Origin: Geothermovivens sp964644845
Lineage (GTDB): Bacteria; Zhuqueibacterota; Zhuqueibacteria; Oleimicrobiales; Geothermoviventaceae
Direction of reading: 5' to 3'
Assembly: GCA_964644845.1 (NCBI GenBank)
Contig: CAZXXS010000029.1
Coordinates: forward strand, 1 to 64,000
DNA length: 64,000 nucleotides
The translations under genes and the position numbers were made by a program. Positions 7,700 through 17,597 of this stretch are shown one piece after another. The notes under the pieces are model-generated. The model had not been told where the DNA came from and did not search any database. It saw only the letters and a list, made by a program, of their open reading frames with translations. Each line of letters begins with the position of its first letter. Within the stretch, counting starts at the first letter, position 1.

Positions 7700-9988
7700 G
7701 TGACCTGGAAATTTCGGAAGGCCAACGTTTACGTTCCGGTGTGTGAAAAGAGGAGTTTGACACAGGTGTTGCTCTCGGAAGGATTCGTCCGACTGCTTGC
7801 ATTGGCAGCGGTTTCCCTCGTGTTTTCGACTGGGACCTTGGCCCAGACGGAGCTCGGGCTCGAAGGAATTGTTGTCGACGACTCATCAGGCGAAGGGATT
7901 GCTCACGCCGAGGTGTTCATCGAGGGCACGCTGCTTGGGACGATGACGGACGAGCAAGGGCATTTCGAGCTAAGGGGACTTCTTCCCGGACGTTACGAAC
8001 TGATGGCCAGGCACGTTGCTTACCTACCGAGCACAGCGGCTGTGGACGTAGGAAAGGAGGTCAGGGAGTTTGTTCGTTTTCGATTGAAGCCGCGCGTGCT
8101 TTTGCTGAGATCGGTGCGTGTGACCGCCGAGGCCGCGGGAGAGGGACAAAATGATCTGTTTTTTTCCAGGAAAGACATTGAGCAGTCCGGGGCAACAACC
8201 CTGGGTGAGTTGCTCCGGGCGGTACCGGGTGTCGAGGTTCAGAACGCTGTGACGGGGGCGCGGATTGTACTGCGCGGCGGAAACGCTGATCAGGTTCTGG
8301 TACTGCTCGAAGGTGTACCGCTGAATGACCCGCTCTTGGGGAGTGCGGATGTGGCAAACTTACCGCTGCGGTGGGTAGAGTCTGTGAAAGTTGTGAAAGG
8401 TCCTGCATCTGCGGATTACGGAGGTGGAGCTCTGGCAGGTGTTGTTGAACTCAAACTGCGCAGCGCTGTTCACTCGGGGACATCGCTTAACGCTGCTCTC
8501 GGAAGCTACGGTTTTCGGACCATCGGGCCGACTGTTGGGTTCAGGGACGCGACACACGGGTTGCTGTTGGGAGTTTCACAAATGCAGTGGCAAGGCAACT
8601 ATGACTACAGTTATGAAATCGGTTCAGAAAGTCGGACGGATCAGCGCGTGAATGCGGACTACAGGACGCAGCTCGTGGGGCTGAACCTGTGGTCGTACCT
8701 GCGTGCGGGCTGGCTTGGACAAGCGTTCGCCCACTACGAGGAATGGGAGCGTGGAGTTCCAGGAAGTGTCTACGCTTTGTCTCCGTACGCGCGGTCGCGG
8801 CGTCAACGGTGCCTCTTTTCGAGCCGGGTTAAGGGGCGTGTAAACCGGGATAAGGTTGAGCTGCAGGTTGCAGGAAGGCTGAGCAGGACGGAATTCAGGA
8901 ACCGTGTTCCCGATGATGTGCCCGTCCGTTACCGTTCTGTGCCTCCTTACGACACGAAGGCGACAAATAAAGATGTGCGGGTTCGTGGGCACTGGAGTCG
9001 TTCTGGAGGGCGTGGGAAAACGACAGCTGGTGTGGAACTCATGTGGCTCACCTACCGGGACTGGGATCAGTTACGTCGGGGTGTAGGACCGGTGGGCGAG
9101 GCAGAAACGCGCGCTGTGGCGGCTTGGGCAAGCTGGCGAACAGCATGTCCGGAACGGGGTGGTTGGGTGGCTGTGCCCCGGACCGAGTTACGTTTTGACT
9201 ACTCGGAAATCAGCGCAGATCAGAAAAGGAGGCACGACAGGACGTTGAGCCCTTCGTTGACTGTCGAGGTGATGCGCAGGGATGGACGTGGGGTACAGCT
9301 ACACGTGGCAGTTCGTCGTGCCTTCAGGCTTCCCACCTACGGGGACCTGTTCTACCAGGAGTACCGAGTGCGCGGGAATCCTTCGTTGAAGCCGGAAAGG
9401 GCGTGGGAAGTCTCCTGGGGCTTGAGTGGGAAGCACCGCCGTGCGAATCTGCGTTTGGAGTGGCAAGCGGTGCATTTCCGGCGAGACGTGAAGGACCAAA
9501 TCATCTGGCGTCTGGGTAACTTTGCGAGCTTCTCGCCAGTGAATGTGGATGCTCGGGTGACTGGAGAAGAGTTTTCCGCCTCTTTGCGACCGGAACAAGG
9601 GACGTGGCAGGTTGGTGTTAGCGCCGACTTGCTGCGAACGGAGAACCTCGTCGCCGATCCCACAGTCCACGGCAAGGCTTTGCCCTTCAGGCCAGATTTT
9701 CGCTGGAAGGTCCGTGTTGAAAGAACGTGCGGCCGCGTGCACTTGGCTTGGACACATGCGGTGACCGGGCCACGCTGGGTGACAGAGGCCAACACCGTGC
9801 GGCTAAGAGGGTTTCAAGTTGACGATCTGGTTGCGCAGACGGAAGGCGAGCTAAAAGGATTTCGATGGCGTTTGGCGCTGAGCGTGTACAACGCGTTCGA
9901 TCGGCAGTACGAGGTGTTGGAAAACGCGCCTTTGCCTGGTCGAGAGTGGCGACTGAGTGTGACCGTTTCCCGGGGAGAAGGGAACTGA
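7700..9988 (+). CDS. btuB: TonB-dependent receptor, BtuB-like cobalamin transporter
   Basis: The outer-membrane receptor has about 740-762 residues. After the signal peptide (ends near STGTLAQ) comes a carboxypeptidase-like beta-sandwich (about 52-130, GIVVDDSSGEGIAHAEVFI), typical of FCB-group receptors. The plug follows (about 140-250), with TTLGELLRAVPGVEVQ, a VLRGGNADQVLVLLEGVPL-type segment and SVKVVKGPASADYGGGALAG, then a beta-barrel to the end. The upstream cobalamin riboswitch makes corrinoid uptake the likely function. GTG 7700 is the longest start. GTG 7739 and GTG 7766 are alternatives, the last with AGGAG ten bases upstream and a compact signal peptide. It is probably co-transcribed with the beta-propeller gene 160 bases downstream. 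No btuC, btuD or btuF is in the window. Confidence 0.9.
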   Translation: MTWKFRKANVYVPVCEKRSLTQVLLSEGFVRLLALAAVSLVFSTGTLAQTELGLEGIVVDDSSGEGIAHAEVFIEGTLLGTMTDEQGHFELRGLLPGRYELMARHVAYLPSTAAVDVGKEVREFVRFRLKPRVLLLRSVRVTAEAAGEGQNDLFFSRKDIEQSGATTLGELLRAVPGVEVQNAVTGARIVLRGGNADQVLVLLEGVPLNDPLLGSADVANLPLRWVESVKVVKGPASADYGGGALAGVVELKLRSAVHSGTSLNAALGSYGFRTIGPTVGFRDATHGLLLGVSQMQWQGNYDYSYEIGSESRTDQRVNADYRTQLVGLNLWSYLRAGWLGQAFAHYEEWERGVPGSVYALSPYARSRRQRCLFSSRVKGRVNRDKVELQVAGRLSRTEFRNRVPDDVPVRYRSVPPYDTKATNKDVRVRGHWSRSGGRGKTTAGVELMWLTYRDWDQLRRGVGPVGEAETRAVAAWASWRTACPERGGWVAVPRTELRFDYSEISADQKRRHDRTLSPSLTVEVMRRDGRGVQLHVAVRRAFRLPTYGDLFYQEYRVRGNPSLKPERAWEVSWGLSGKHRRANLRLEWQAVHFRRDVKDQIIWRLGNFASFSPVNVDARVTGEEFSASLRPEQGTWQVGVSADLLRTENLVADPTVHGKALPFRPDFRWKVRVERTCGRVHLAWTHAVTGPRWVTEANTVRLRGFQVDDLVAQTEGELKGFRWRLALSVYNAFDRQYEVLENAPLPGREWRLSVTVSRGEGN

Positions 9989-10147
9989 ACTTTCAAGCAA
10001 AACGTGCCTGCAGGTGGGAAGATGGTTTCGGACTGGTAACAGGTGCCGTGTTGACGATTACAGAAATGAATGAAGTCCAGGATAGAATTGTGCGAAGCAA
10101 GTGACCTTTTGGTGTAGCGACGAAATCAAACGGAGAGGAACGGCGCG

Positions 10148-12076
10148 ATGGACAGAAGGCTATCGGGACAGATCAAGTGGGCGCTGATTGCAGTGCTGGT
10201 TGGGTTCAGTTGCTTTTCGGCGAGTGCTCAAGATCTACCGCGGGGACTTTTCGTGGAGAACAGTCTGGGCAGAACGCTTTCGTGGGTGGACCTTGAGAGT
10301 GGTCAAGTTCGTAACGACCTGGTCACGCTTGGCCAGGTTCCGAACCAGGTTGTTTCTTACCGGGATCGATTGTACGTGCTGAACAGTGTCCCGCCGGAGA
10401 TTGTTCAAGTTAATCCTGTAAACGCGGAAGTGGTGGCAAAGATTGCTTTGCCTGAGGGATCGAATCCGTACGACATGTGTCTGGTCGGGGCTCGGAAGGC
10501 GTATGTGACGTTGTTGGTGGCGAACCAGGTTGCGGTCGTCGATCTGGCGGAAGGCCGCGTCGTTGGAAGCATCGATGTGGGCACGGCCCCGCAGGGTGTG
10601 TTTGTGGATCTGACGTCACGGAGGGCGTACGTGACCAACACGGGGGGGTACCCGGACTTTGCGGAAAGCTCGGTCAGCATCATCGACGTGAGTACAGATT
10701 CTGTCGTGGCTACTCTGCCGGTGCCGACAAATCCGCAGTTTGTAGCCATGGGGCCGGATTTCAACGTGTACGTAGTGTGCTCCGGCAAATGGGGCGAAAA
10801 CCAGGGAAAGCTGTGCGTGATCAATCCCTGGGCGCCGCCAAACTACCAACCTGCAGTGGTGGACACAATCGCCCTGGGTGGTTTCCCCGGGGACATTGCC
10901 ATCACGTCGTCGGGGAAGGCCTACGTGGCGGACTGGGGGGACGAATCAGGTGGTTTTCTGTACGTCGTGGATGTCTACGCGGACTCGGTCCTCCACGACA
11001 GGGCGAATCCTGTGCGGGTGGGACGTGGGGCAATGCGGTTGTTGCTGGACCCGGTGACGGAAGCGCTCTACGTGAGCAATTTTGATCAGGACACGGTGCA
11101 GAAGTTCGACACTGAGGGGGACAGCGTGGTGACAACCTATCGGGTTGGCGATGGGCCCCAGGGACTGGCGATCCTCGGGCCGATTGAGGCAAGCGATCCC
11201 TGGGCCGACGAAGTGGTTGAGTTTGTACCCGGTTCCCCATGGTCGGGCTTCGGGTACGATTTCTTTCCCGACAACGTTCTTGGTCCGCCGACGCCGTCCG
11301 CGGCTGTGGGGCCGTACACGCCCTCCAACTCTGAGGACGAAATCCTTTCTCTGGGAGACGGGGGCAGTATTACCCTCAAGTTCACAGACAACGTGGTGGT
11401 CGACGGCCCCGGGCCGGACTTCACGGTTTTCGAAAACGTTTTCATCAATCTTTGGACTGGGGAACCTTTTGTCGAAGCTGCCACGGTCTCCGTAAGCCAG
11501 GACGGCGAGCGCTGGTACACCTTTCCGTACGACACAACGGACCTCACCGGTCTTGCTGGGGTCCACCCGGTGCGGTGTACGCTTTGTCCGACAAACCCCG
11601 ACTCATCCGGCGGTGACGCTTTCGACCTGGCGGAACTTGGTCTGGAATGGATCCGCTACGTTCGGTTGACGGACTTGGGAGATCTTTGGAAAGAGGGACC
11701 CTACAACGGTGACTTCGATCTGGACGCGGTTGTCGCTGTGAATTCAGCACCGAGTGAACCTTCCGCCGTTGCCAGTGAGGCAGGGGAGTTTGTGCCCAAA
11801 AGCTTTGCCGTGTCGGCTTGCTACCCTAACCCGTTCAATCCCAGCACGGCGGTCACAGTCAACGTTCGGCGAAGGGCGTATTTCCGTGCCGAGGTAGTCG
11901 ACGCACTCGGACGGATCGTACGTGTGCTGGAAGACGGGATACTTAACCCCGGCGTGCACGTGCTTCGGTGGGATGGTAACACAGACACTGGAGAAATTCC
12001 GGCATCGGGTCTTTACCTGATTCGGGTCAGCTCGACTGGACGGACCGTGGTTCGTAAGGCTGCGCTCTTGAAGTAG
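10148..12076 (+). CDS. Secreted YncE-like beta-propeller with type IX sorting domain; candidate BtuG-type cobalamin-binding protein
   Basis: This 642-residue protein has a signal peptide (cut near SASAQ, residue 28). Residues about 30-345 form a YVTN/YncE-like beta-propeller with recurring 'YVLNS', 'AYVTLL', 'AYVTNT', 'AYVADW' and 'LYVSNF' blades. Residues about 350-533 form a second domain with an ILSLGDGGSITLKF strand, PGPDFTVFEN and a VSQDGERWYTFP strand. From memory this resembles a domain in Bacteroides cell-surface proteins of B12 loci. Residues about 553-642 are a FlgD-like/Por sorting domain (CYPNPFNPS, VVDALGRIV, ASGLYLIRV). In Bacteroides, BtuG is a surface propeller that hands cobalamin to BtuB, and position behind the riboswitch and btuB suggests the same role. 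Here a sorting domain replaces the lipid anchor. The ATG has GGAGAGG upstream. Confidence 0.85.
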   Translation: MDRRLSGQIKWALIAVLVGFSCFSASAQDLPRGLFVENSLGRTLSWVDLESGQVRNDLVTLGQVPNQVVSYRDRLYVLNSVPPEIVQVNPVNAEVVAKIALPEGSNPYDMCLVGARKAYVTLLVANQVAVVDLAEGRVVGSIDVGTAPQGVFVDLTSRRAYVTNTGGYPDFAESSVSIIDVSTDSVVATLPVPTNPQFVAMGPDFNVYVVCSGKWGENQGKLCVINPWAPPNYQPAVVDTIALGGFPGDIAITSSGKAYVADWGDESGGFLYVVDVYADSVLHDRANPVRVGRGAMRLLLDPVTEALYVSNFDQDTVQKFDTEGDSVVTTYRVGDGPQGLAILGPIEASDPWADEVVEFVPGSPWSGFGYDFFPDNVLGPPTPSAAVGPYTPSNSEDEILSLGDGGSITLKFTDNVVVDGPGPDFTVFENVFINLWTGEPFVEAATVSVSQDGERWYTFPYDTTDLTGLAGVHPVRCTLCPTNPDSSGGDAFDLAELGLEWIRYVRLTDLGDLWKEGPYNGDFDLDAVVAVNSAPSEPSAVASEAGEFVPKSFAVSACYPNPFNPSTAVTVNVRRRAYFRAEVVDALGRIVRVLEDGILNPGVHVLRWDGNTDTGEIPASGLYLIRVSSTGRTVVRKAALLK

Positions 12077-13180
12077 CCTCAGAAACACGGGCAACAGGAA
12101 AAGGAACTGCACGAGAGGGTTGAGCCCGCAGAAACGGCTAACCAGATGCGACTGTTGCTCGGGTTGAAATGTGTGGGCAATGGGCTCCGCTCGGTCGGGC
12201 GAACTCTTTCGCAGGCTGTCGGGGGTGTTAGAGGGTTCGTTCTCTGGCAGGACGGTCTTCAAAGGTGAGCAGGTGTCGACGGTTGACCCTTCTCTCCGTT
12301 GAAGTCCCGCATCTTCGGTGGCTGTGTGAGAACAGTTCTTACGGTTTTGTCTTGGTCCTGAAGAGGTGGAGGTACAGAAAGCTGACCCCGACCAATGCTG
12401 CTGACCTGAAATCGCAAGGTCTTTCAGCGTGCACTTAACTGTCGGTCCACAGGATGCGCAGGCCGGCGTGGGGCGCGAATGCTTCGACCGGGACAAAGCG
12501 GACTTGAGCGGGTAGGTGCAGTGTCCGCCGATCTCTGGCAATCGGACAGGCGTGGTAGGACGCCGAAAACTCCAAACTGCGACAACACGTGGATTTCAAA
12601 TCTCTCAACTGCCTGACGCCGACAAACCAAGGGGCGAGGTTGGACGAGCGATCTGACTTTCGTAGGCTGTGCTGCAAGATTCCGGAGAAATACGAGGGAA
12701 GTTCGCGTTTTTATTCCGGCCGCGAAAGAGTTTTTTCCGCTGAACTGAGACGAGCCTCTGTGCAGGGGAGAAAACCGACAACGTGCACCTGCGGGAGTTG
12801 TGTTGCGTCCTGAGAGAACTCTACTCGGGTTACGGGCGTTGGCGCAGCGCCGCGCTCTGAAGTTATTTCTCGATGATGCGGTTTGTTGCACGTGATTGCG
12901 GCGCAAGTGAAAACGTTCGCTTCGCGACGCTAATCGCGACGCTAACGCAACCAGCTGAGACCAGGTCATGGGCCGGCGGTCTAATGCCCGAGCACAGCTT
13001 GGTGCCGCGGCGCGTTTCAGGCCGGCCGGAAACCCCGGGCGAGGCGGGCGGACACGCGGACCCGACTCCGGGTGGCTGGCCCCGCGGCGGGAACGGCTGC
13101 TGGTTCCGGGGTTGTCCTGGCTTGTGTACCGGTTCGAGGGGGAACGTTCGCTTTGGTTAAAACCCGGATTCTGTGCAAAG
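12077..13180. other. Long gene-free spacer (1.1 kb) between convergent units
   Basis: Neither strand has an open frame with a credible start or domain. The minus-strand frame reaching 12541 runs antisense through the propeller gene. No repeats, tRNA or known RNA family were recognised. The right end is the bidirectional terminator at 13181-13218. Confidence 0.55.
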
Positions 13181-13218
13181 AAAAAGCCAGACGGGCCCTT
13201 AGGCCGGTCTGGCTTTTT
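13181..13218 (-). terminator. Intrinsic terminator downstream of nrdJ (bidirectional)
   Basis: Arms AAAAAGCCAGAC-GGGCC and GGCC-GGTCTGGCTTTTT flank a CTTA loop. T runs on both strands make it work in both directions. It starts 25 bases after the nrdJ stop codon. Confidence 0.9.
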
Positions 13219-13242
13219 GCTCGTTTCTCGAGAAGGTAACGA

Positions 13243-16089
13243 TCACGAACAACCGCTGGTGGCGCCGCAGTTGATGCATTTGTAGCAGGAGCCGTTCCGG
13301 ACCATGATGCTTCCGCACTCGGGACAAGGGGGGGCGTCGGCTTGAGTCTGAAAGACCAGCGACTCCTGTAGATGCGTATCCTCCTCGAGGCTGGTTTGGC
13401 CATTACCGGGCGTCTGCAGTTGGGACTCCTCCGAACCTTCCTCGTGCTCTTCAACAGTTGGAGATTCAGGAGCGGATGTTTCTGTCCCCTGAGTGGCGGC
13501 TTTCTCCGTCACCGCTTCGCCGAAAAGGCCCTCGTCCGCGTTGGCTGCTTCTTGTTCTTTGGGCGTGAGGAACTTGAGAGCGAGCCAGCGGAAGATGTAA
13601 TCCATGATCGATTTGGCAATCGGGATCTGCGGATTCGAAGTGAACCCGGAAGGCTCGAAACGCGTGTGCGTGAATTTGTCAACAAGCACTTGCAAGGGCA
13701 CACCGTACTGGAGCGCGAGGGAAATCGCGGTGGCAAAGCTGTCCATCAGGCCTGAGATTGTCGAACCTTCTTTGGCCATGACGATGAAGATCTCACCTGG
13801 CGTACCATCTTCGTACATCCCGACCGTAATGTAGCCTTCGTGTCCGGCGATGCTGAACTTGTGAGTGATCGCTTTGCGTTCAGGTGGCAGACGTCGGCGT
13901 ACGGGCTTCCACACGGGCTTTTCAGCCTTTTCTGACGCTTGTTCGTCGGCTTTGCCTTTGCCTTCACCCGTCACCAGGGGCTGGGTGCGTTTGGAGCCAT
14001 CCCTGTAGACGGCGATTGCTTTGAGGCCCAGTTTCCAGGCCTGCATGTAGACATCCATGATTTCCTCGGGTGTGATCTCGTTAGGCAGATTCACGGTTTT
14101 CGAGATCGCACCCGAGAGGAAGGGCTGGACCGCCGCCATCATGCGGACGTGACCCATGTGGTGGATGTAGCGCACGCCCGTGGCTGGCTTGAAGGCGCAG
14201 TCGAACACGGGAAGATGTTCCGGTTTGAGCCCCGGGGCGCCCTCGATGGTGTCGTTCTTGTCGATGTATCGGGTGATGGCTTCGATCTGCTCTTTGCTGT
14301 AACCCAGTCGCCGCAGGGCCTCGGGGACGGTGCGATTCACGATCTTCAAGACACCGCCGCCAACCAGCTTCTTGTATTTGACCAGTGCGATGTCCGGTTC
14401 GATGCCGGTTGTGTCGGCGTCCATCATGAAGCTGATCGTGCCAGTGGGTGCAAGCAGCGTAACCTGGGCATTTCGGTATCCGTACTCCCGGCCAAGAGCG
14501 TAAGCAGAATCCCAGGTTTCTCGGGTTGCCTCAAGGAGATCTGGTGGTACGACCTTAGGGTCGATGCGTTTCAGTGCCTCGCGGTGTTTCTGGATGACCC
14601 GGAGCATGGGCCGACGGTTCACGCGGAACTTGCGGAACGGACCGATTTTGCTTGCAATCACGGCGCTCATTCGGTAGGCCTCGCCAGTCATCAAGGCCGT
14701 GAGCGCGGCGGCGTAGGCTCGCCCCTCGTCGCTGTCGTAAGGTAGGCCTCTGGCCATCAGCATGGCCCCGAGATTGGTGTAGCCGAGACCAAGCGGACGG
14801 AAGTTGTGGCTGTTCCGTTCGATCTGTGGAGTGGGGTAGCCCGCGTTGTCGACGATGATTTCCTGGGCAGTGATCATGATGTCGACCGCCCGGCGGTAGG
14901 CCTCGATGTCTAACTCCCCATCCGGTCGGCGGAAACGGAGCAGATTCAAAGAGGCGAGATTGCACGAGCTGTTGTCGAGAAACATGAACTCACTGCAAGG
15001 ATTGCTCGCATTAATGCGACCCGAGTTGGGACAGGTGTGCCATTCGTTCACTGTGGTGTCGAATTGCATGCCTGGATCGCCGCAAACGTGGGCGGCTTCG
15101 GCGATCTTCTTCATGAGATCGCGGGCGCGGTAGGTGTCGGCCACGTCGCCGGAAAGAACGTAACGAGTTTGCCACTCCGTGTCCTTTTCAACGGCCTCCA
15201 TGAACGCATCGGGCACGCGAACGGAGTGGTTCGCGTTCTGGAAAAAGACGGAACGGTACGCCTCGCCGTCGAAGCTGCCGTCATAGCCGGCGTCGATCAG
15301 GGCCCAGGCCTTCTTTTCCTCGCGTGCTTTTGCCTCGATGAATTCCACGATGTCCGGATGGTCGATGTTCAGGATGACCATCTTGGCGGCCCGCCTTGTT
15401 TTGCCGCCGGACTTAATGACACCGGCAAAGGCGTCGAAGCCACGCATGAAGGACACGGGTCCGGAGGCAAGACCGCCCGTGGAAAGAGGTTCCTTGGAGC
15501 TGCGCAGAGGAGAAAGATTCACGCCGGCGCCGGAGCCGTACTTGAATAGCATGCCCTCGATCTTGGCAAGATCGAGAATGCTTTCCATCCGGTCTTCCAC
15601 GGAGTTGATAAAGCAAGCGGAGCACTGCGGTTTGTCTTCCACACCCACGTTAAACCAGACAGGGCTGTTGAAGCTGGCTTGCTGGTTCACGAGCAGGGAA
15701 GTCAGTTCGCTGTAAAAGGCTTCCGCGTCTTCGTCGGATGCAAAGTAGCCGTCTTTCTTGCCCCACTCCGTGATGGTTCTGCTGACGCGATCGATGAGCT
15801 GGCGAACACTGTTCTCGCGTTCGCCGGTTCGCCGATCGTAGTTGAAGTACTTGGACGCAACGACATTTGTGGCAAGCTGGGACCAGAACTTGGGGACCTC
15901 AACGCCCCGCTGTTCGAAGACGACCTTGCCGCCTTCTCCCACAATCACGGCGTCTCTCTTTTCCCACTCGATTTCGTCGAAAGGATGGATCCCCGGTGTG
16001 GAGAAAAAGTGGTCGAATTCGAGTCCTCGCTTGCCACGTTCCCCACCAGTGGCTGCTTCCTGCTTACGTTCTCTTGTGACTTCAGGCAT
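13243..16089 (-). CDS. nrdJ: Vitamin B12-dependent (class II) ribonucleoside-diphosphate reductase
   Basis: The product has 948 residues, the usual length for the NrdJ family, and makes deoxyribonucleotides with an adenosylcobalamin radical. Visible landmarks are NQQASFNSPVWFNVG near residue 135, QCSACFINSV, KYGSGAGVNLSPLR, INASNPCSEFMFLD with SSCNLASLNL, and LLAPTGTISFMMD. The C-terminus carries the mobile cysteine/zinc-ribbon tail (CPECGSIMVRNGSCYKCINC, ending SGCS), after a low-complexity linker from about 870 to 920. The ATG is preceded by GGGGAGTAGG. The gene is monocistronic, with its own promoter about 110 bases upstream and a strong terminator. Its cobalamin need agrees with the B12 uptake locus nearby. 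No riboswitch is seen ahead of it. Confidence 0.97.
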   Translation of the reverse strand: MPEVTRERKQEAATGGERGKRGLEFDHFFSTPGIHPFDEIEWEKRDAVIVGEGGKVVFEQRGVEVPKFWSQLATNVVASKYFNYDRRTGERENSVRQLIDRVSRTITEWGKKDGYFASDEDAEAFYSELTSLLVNQQASFNSPVWFNVGVEDKPQCSACFINSVEDRMESILDLAKIEGMLFKYGSGAGVNLSPLRSSKEPLSTGGLASGPVSFMRGFDAFAGVIKSGGKTRRAAKMVILNIDHPDIVEFIEAKAREEKKAWALIDAGYDGSFDGEAYRSVFFQNANHSVRVPDAFMEAVEKDTEWQTRYVLSGDVADTYRARDLMKKIAEAAHVCGDPGMQFDTTVNEWHTCPNSGRINASNPCSEFMFLDNSSCNLASLNLLRFRRPDGELDIEAYRRAVDIMITAQEIIVDNAGYPTPQIERNSHNFRPLGLGYTNLGAMLMARGLPYDSDEGRAYAAALTALMTGEAYRMSAVIASKIGPFRKFRVNRRPMLRVIQKHREALKRIDPKVVPPDLLEATRETWDSAYALGREYGYRNAQVTLLAPTGTISFMMDADTTGIEPDIALVKYKKLVGGGVLKIVNRTVPEALRRLGYSKEQIEAITRYIDKNDTIEGAPGLKPEHLPVFDCAFKPATGVRYIHHMGHVRMMAAVQPFLSGAISKTVNLPNEITPEEIMDVYMQAWKLGLKAIAVYRDGSKRTQPLVTGEGKGKADEQASEKAEKPVWKPVRRRLPPERKAITHKFSIAGHEGYITVGMYEDGTPGEIFIVMAKEGSTISGLMDSFATAISLALQYGVPLQVLVDKFTHTRFEPSGFTSNPQIPIAKSIMDYIFRWLALKFLTPKEQEAANADEGLFGEAVTEKAATQGTETSAPESPTVEEHEEGSEESQLQTPGNGQTSLEEDTHLQESLVFQTQADAPPCPECGSIMVRNGSCYKCINCGATSGCS

Positions 16090-16206
16090 GACCTACTCCC
16101 CTTGTCGTTGTTGCACGTAGGTGCGTGAGTGTTGGACCGTGGCCCCCAGGCCAATGTTCAGAATTGTGACAACTGGCTTTGGGTATCCTTCCCGTCAGCG
16201 GCGCAA

Positions 16207-16235
16207 AATATAGAGAAAACTCCCCAAACTGTCAA
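16207..16235 (-). promoter_or_regulatory. Sigma70 promoter of nrdJ
   Basis: On the minus strand, a consensus -35 TTGACA (16235-16230) and -10 TATATT (16212-16207) are separated by 17 bases. The predicted start is near 16200, giving a leader of about 110 bases. Confidence 0.8.
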
Positions 16236-16244
16236 GGAAAAAGT

Positions 16245-16257
16245 CCACATATTGTGG
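16245..16257 (-). promoter_or_regulatory. NrdR-box-like palindrome upstream of nrdJ
   Basis: The imperfect palindrome CCACAATATGTGG (minus strand) sits 10 bases upstream of the -35 element. It resembles the NrdR operator consensus (ACAC-TATATA-GTGT type). A clear second box at the usual spacing was not found; the AT-rich -10 region is a weak candidate. Assignment is inference. Confidence 0.4.
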
Positions 16258-17597
16258 TGCAACGTGAAAAATGGCTACGTGTGGTAGAGATGCGGCACTT
16301 ACGTCGATTGTTCAACGGCCGACATCTCGGACTGAAATGTTGTGTCGGGGCGAAATGCAATCAAACAGCACAGCAGAGCAGCCAAGTCCAGATTGCACGC
16401 AGGTGCGAACAATGTTTCCGTCAGTGCCTGTCCGGCAGTCCCTGCCGGGAGATCCTGAACATGAGACCCGTGAACGCGAACCCTCGAGTCGGTCTGCCGA
16501 GGGTGGTGGATGACCCGTCGGGGGGCGCTGACGGACCAGCAACCCGCGACAGTGCGCGCTACGAGTACGAGTTCTTCGTCGACCGAGCGCGTTCTGCTTG
16601 ACCGGGGCAGGACGAGAGAGCTGCGTAGCGGGCGATAAAGTCGCGTCAAGGTCTACAGCTGAGCGAGAACGTGCCAGTCAAGAAGAGAGAGGGAAGCGTG
16701 TCGCGACCGAATTCCCCTGAAGCAAGGCGGAGTCGCCGGGACTCGAAACAGCGACGAAGTGTGTTTTGGCCCACCCACCGGAAGACCCGACGGCCGGCAC
16801 AGCCCGGCCGTGGCTCAAGCGTTAAGCCGCACCGCAGCTGCACAGAGAAAGACCAGGGCCGGAGCCGTTGACGCCCCGCGCGGCTTGCACGGGCTGAACC
16901 GCGTTGAGAGAAACCCTGCCTGAAGTTGAACAACGGTCATCCGAGTAGAGTTCGCGTCGAAATAAGGATGGACCAAGACAATCGCGGTTTCCCGGGAGCG
17001 CGGCCTGGTAGCCTAACCGAAGGCGGGGAACGAAAACCGGACCAAACCAAACCTGCCCCCGTAGCGTTCAATCACCGCGACCAGTGTCGGGCCTCGCGTC
17101 TGGAGGGGTGAGGAACAGCCGTGAGCGTTGGAGAAGTACGTGGCCAGAAAGCGGCTGGCACAACGACTGCCACCTTTGAAGCCCTGTTCACCGTCTTAGG
17201 CTTTTTGTGTTCGGTCTCGTCAGCGAGATTCCCGGAGCCGAAAGGACGCGGATTCGGGCGACCGGGGCGGACAGATCCGTTGGGTGATCCGGGGGCAGAA
17301 TTGTTTGGTCGAAAAGGCGTTAGGCTTTGGTTTCTACCTGGCCTGTCCTGACCAGGCACCAGCGGGACCCGTCACTGTTTGCCGGGAACTTGGCGTTCCT
17401 ACTGCAGCCGGAGCGTCCTTCAACTGGTGTGCAGACACGTGGCACAGAAGCCTGACTCTGCTGGCAACGCGTCACCTACTGCGGTGACCGAGCCCCGTGG
17501 ATCTGCGGCCGAGTTTGCTGAGTAAACCCCAGTTGCAAATGGAACTCCTGTTGCTTCCGAGCCCGGTTGAGTGGCTGCACCGATCCTTGCTCGCTGA
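16258..17597. other. Long gene-free spacer (1.3 kb)
   Basis: This lies between the divergent nrdJ and ECF sigma genes. Short open frames occur on both strands but lack ribosome binding sites, domain patterns or typical protein composition. Apart from the nrdJ promoter elements on its left and the repeat pair on its right, I see nothing in it. Confidence 0.55.

Noticed and set aside
11744..12541. 265-codon minus-strand frame after the propeller gene
   Set aside because: Its C-terminal third runs antisense through the propeller's sorting domain, and the rest resembles random translation.
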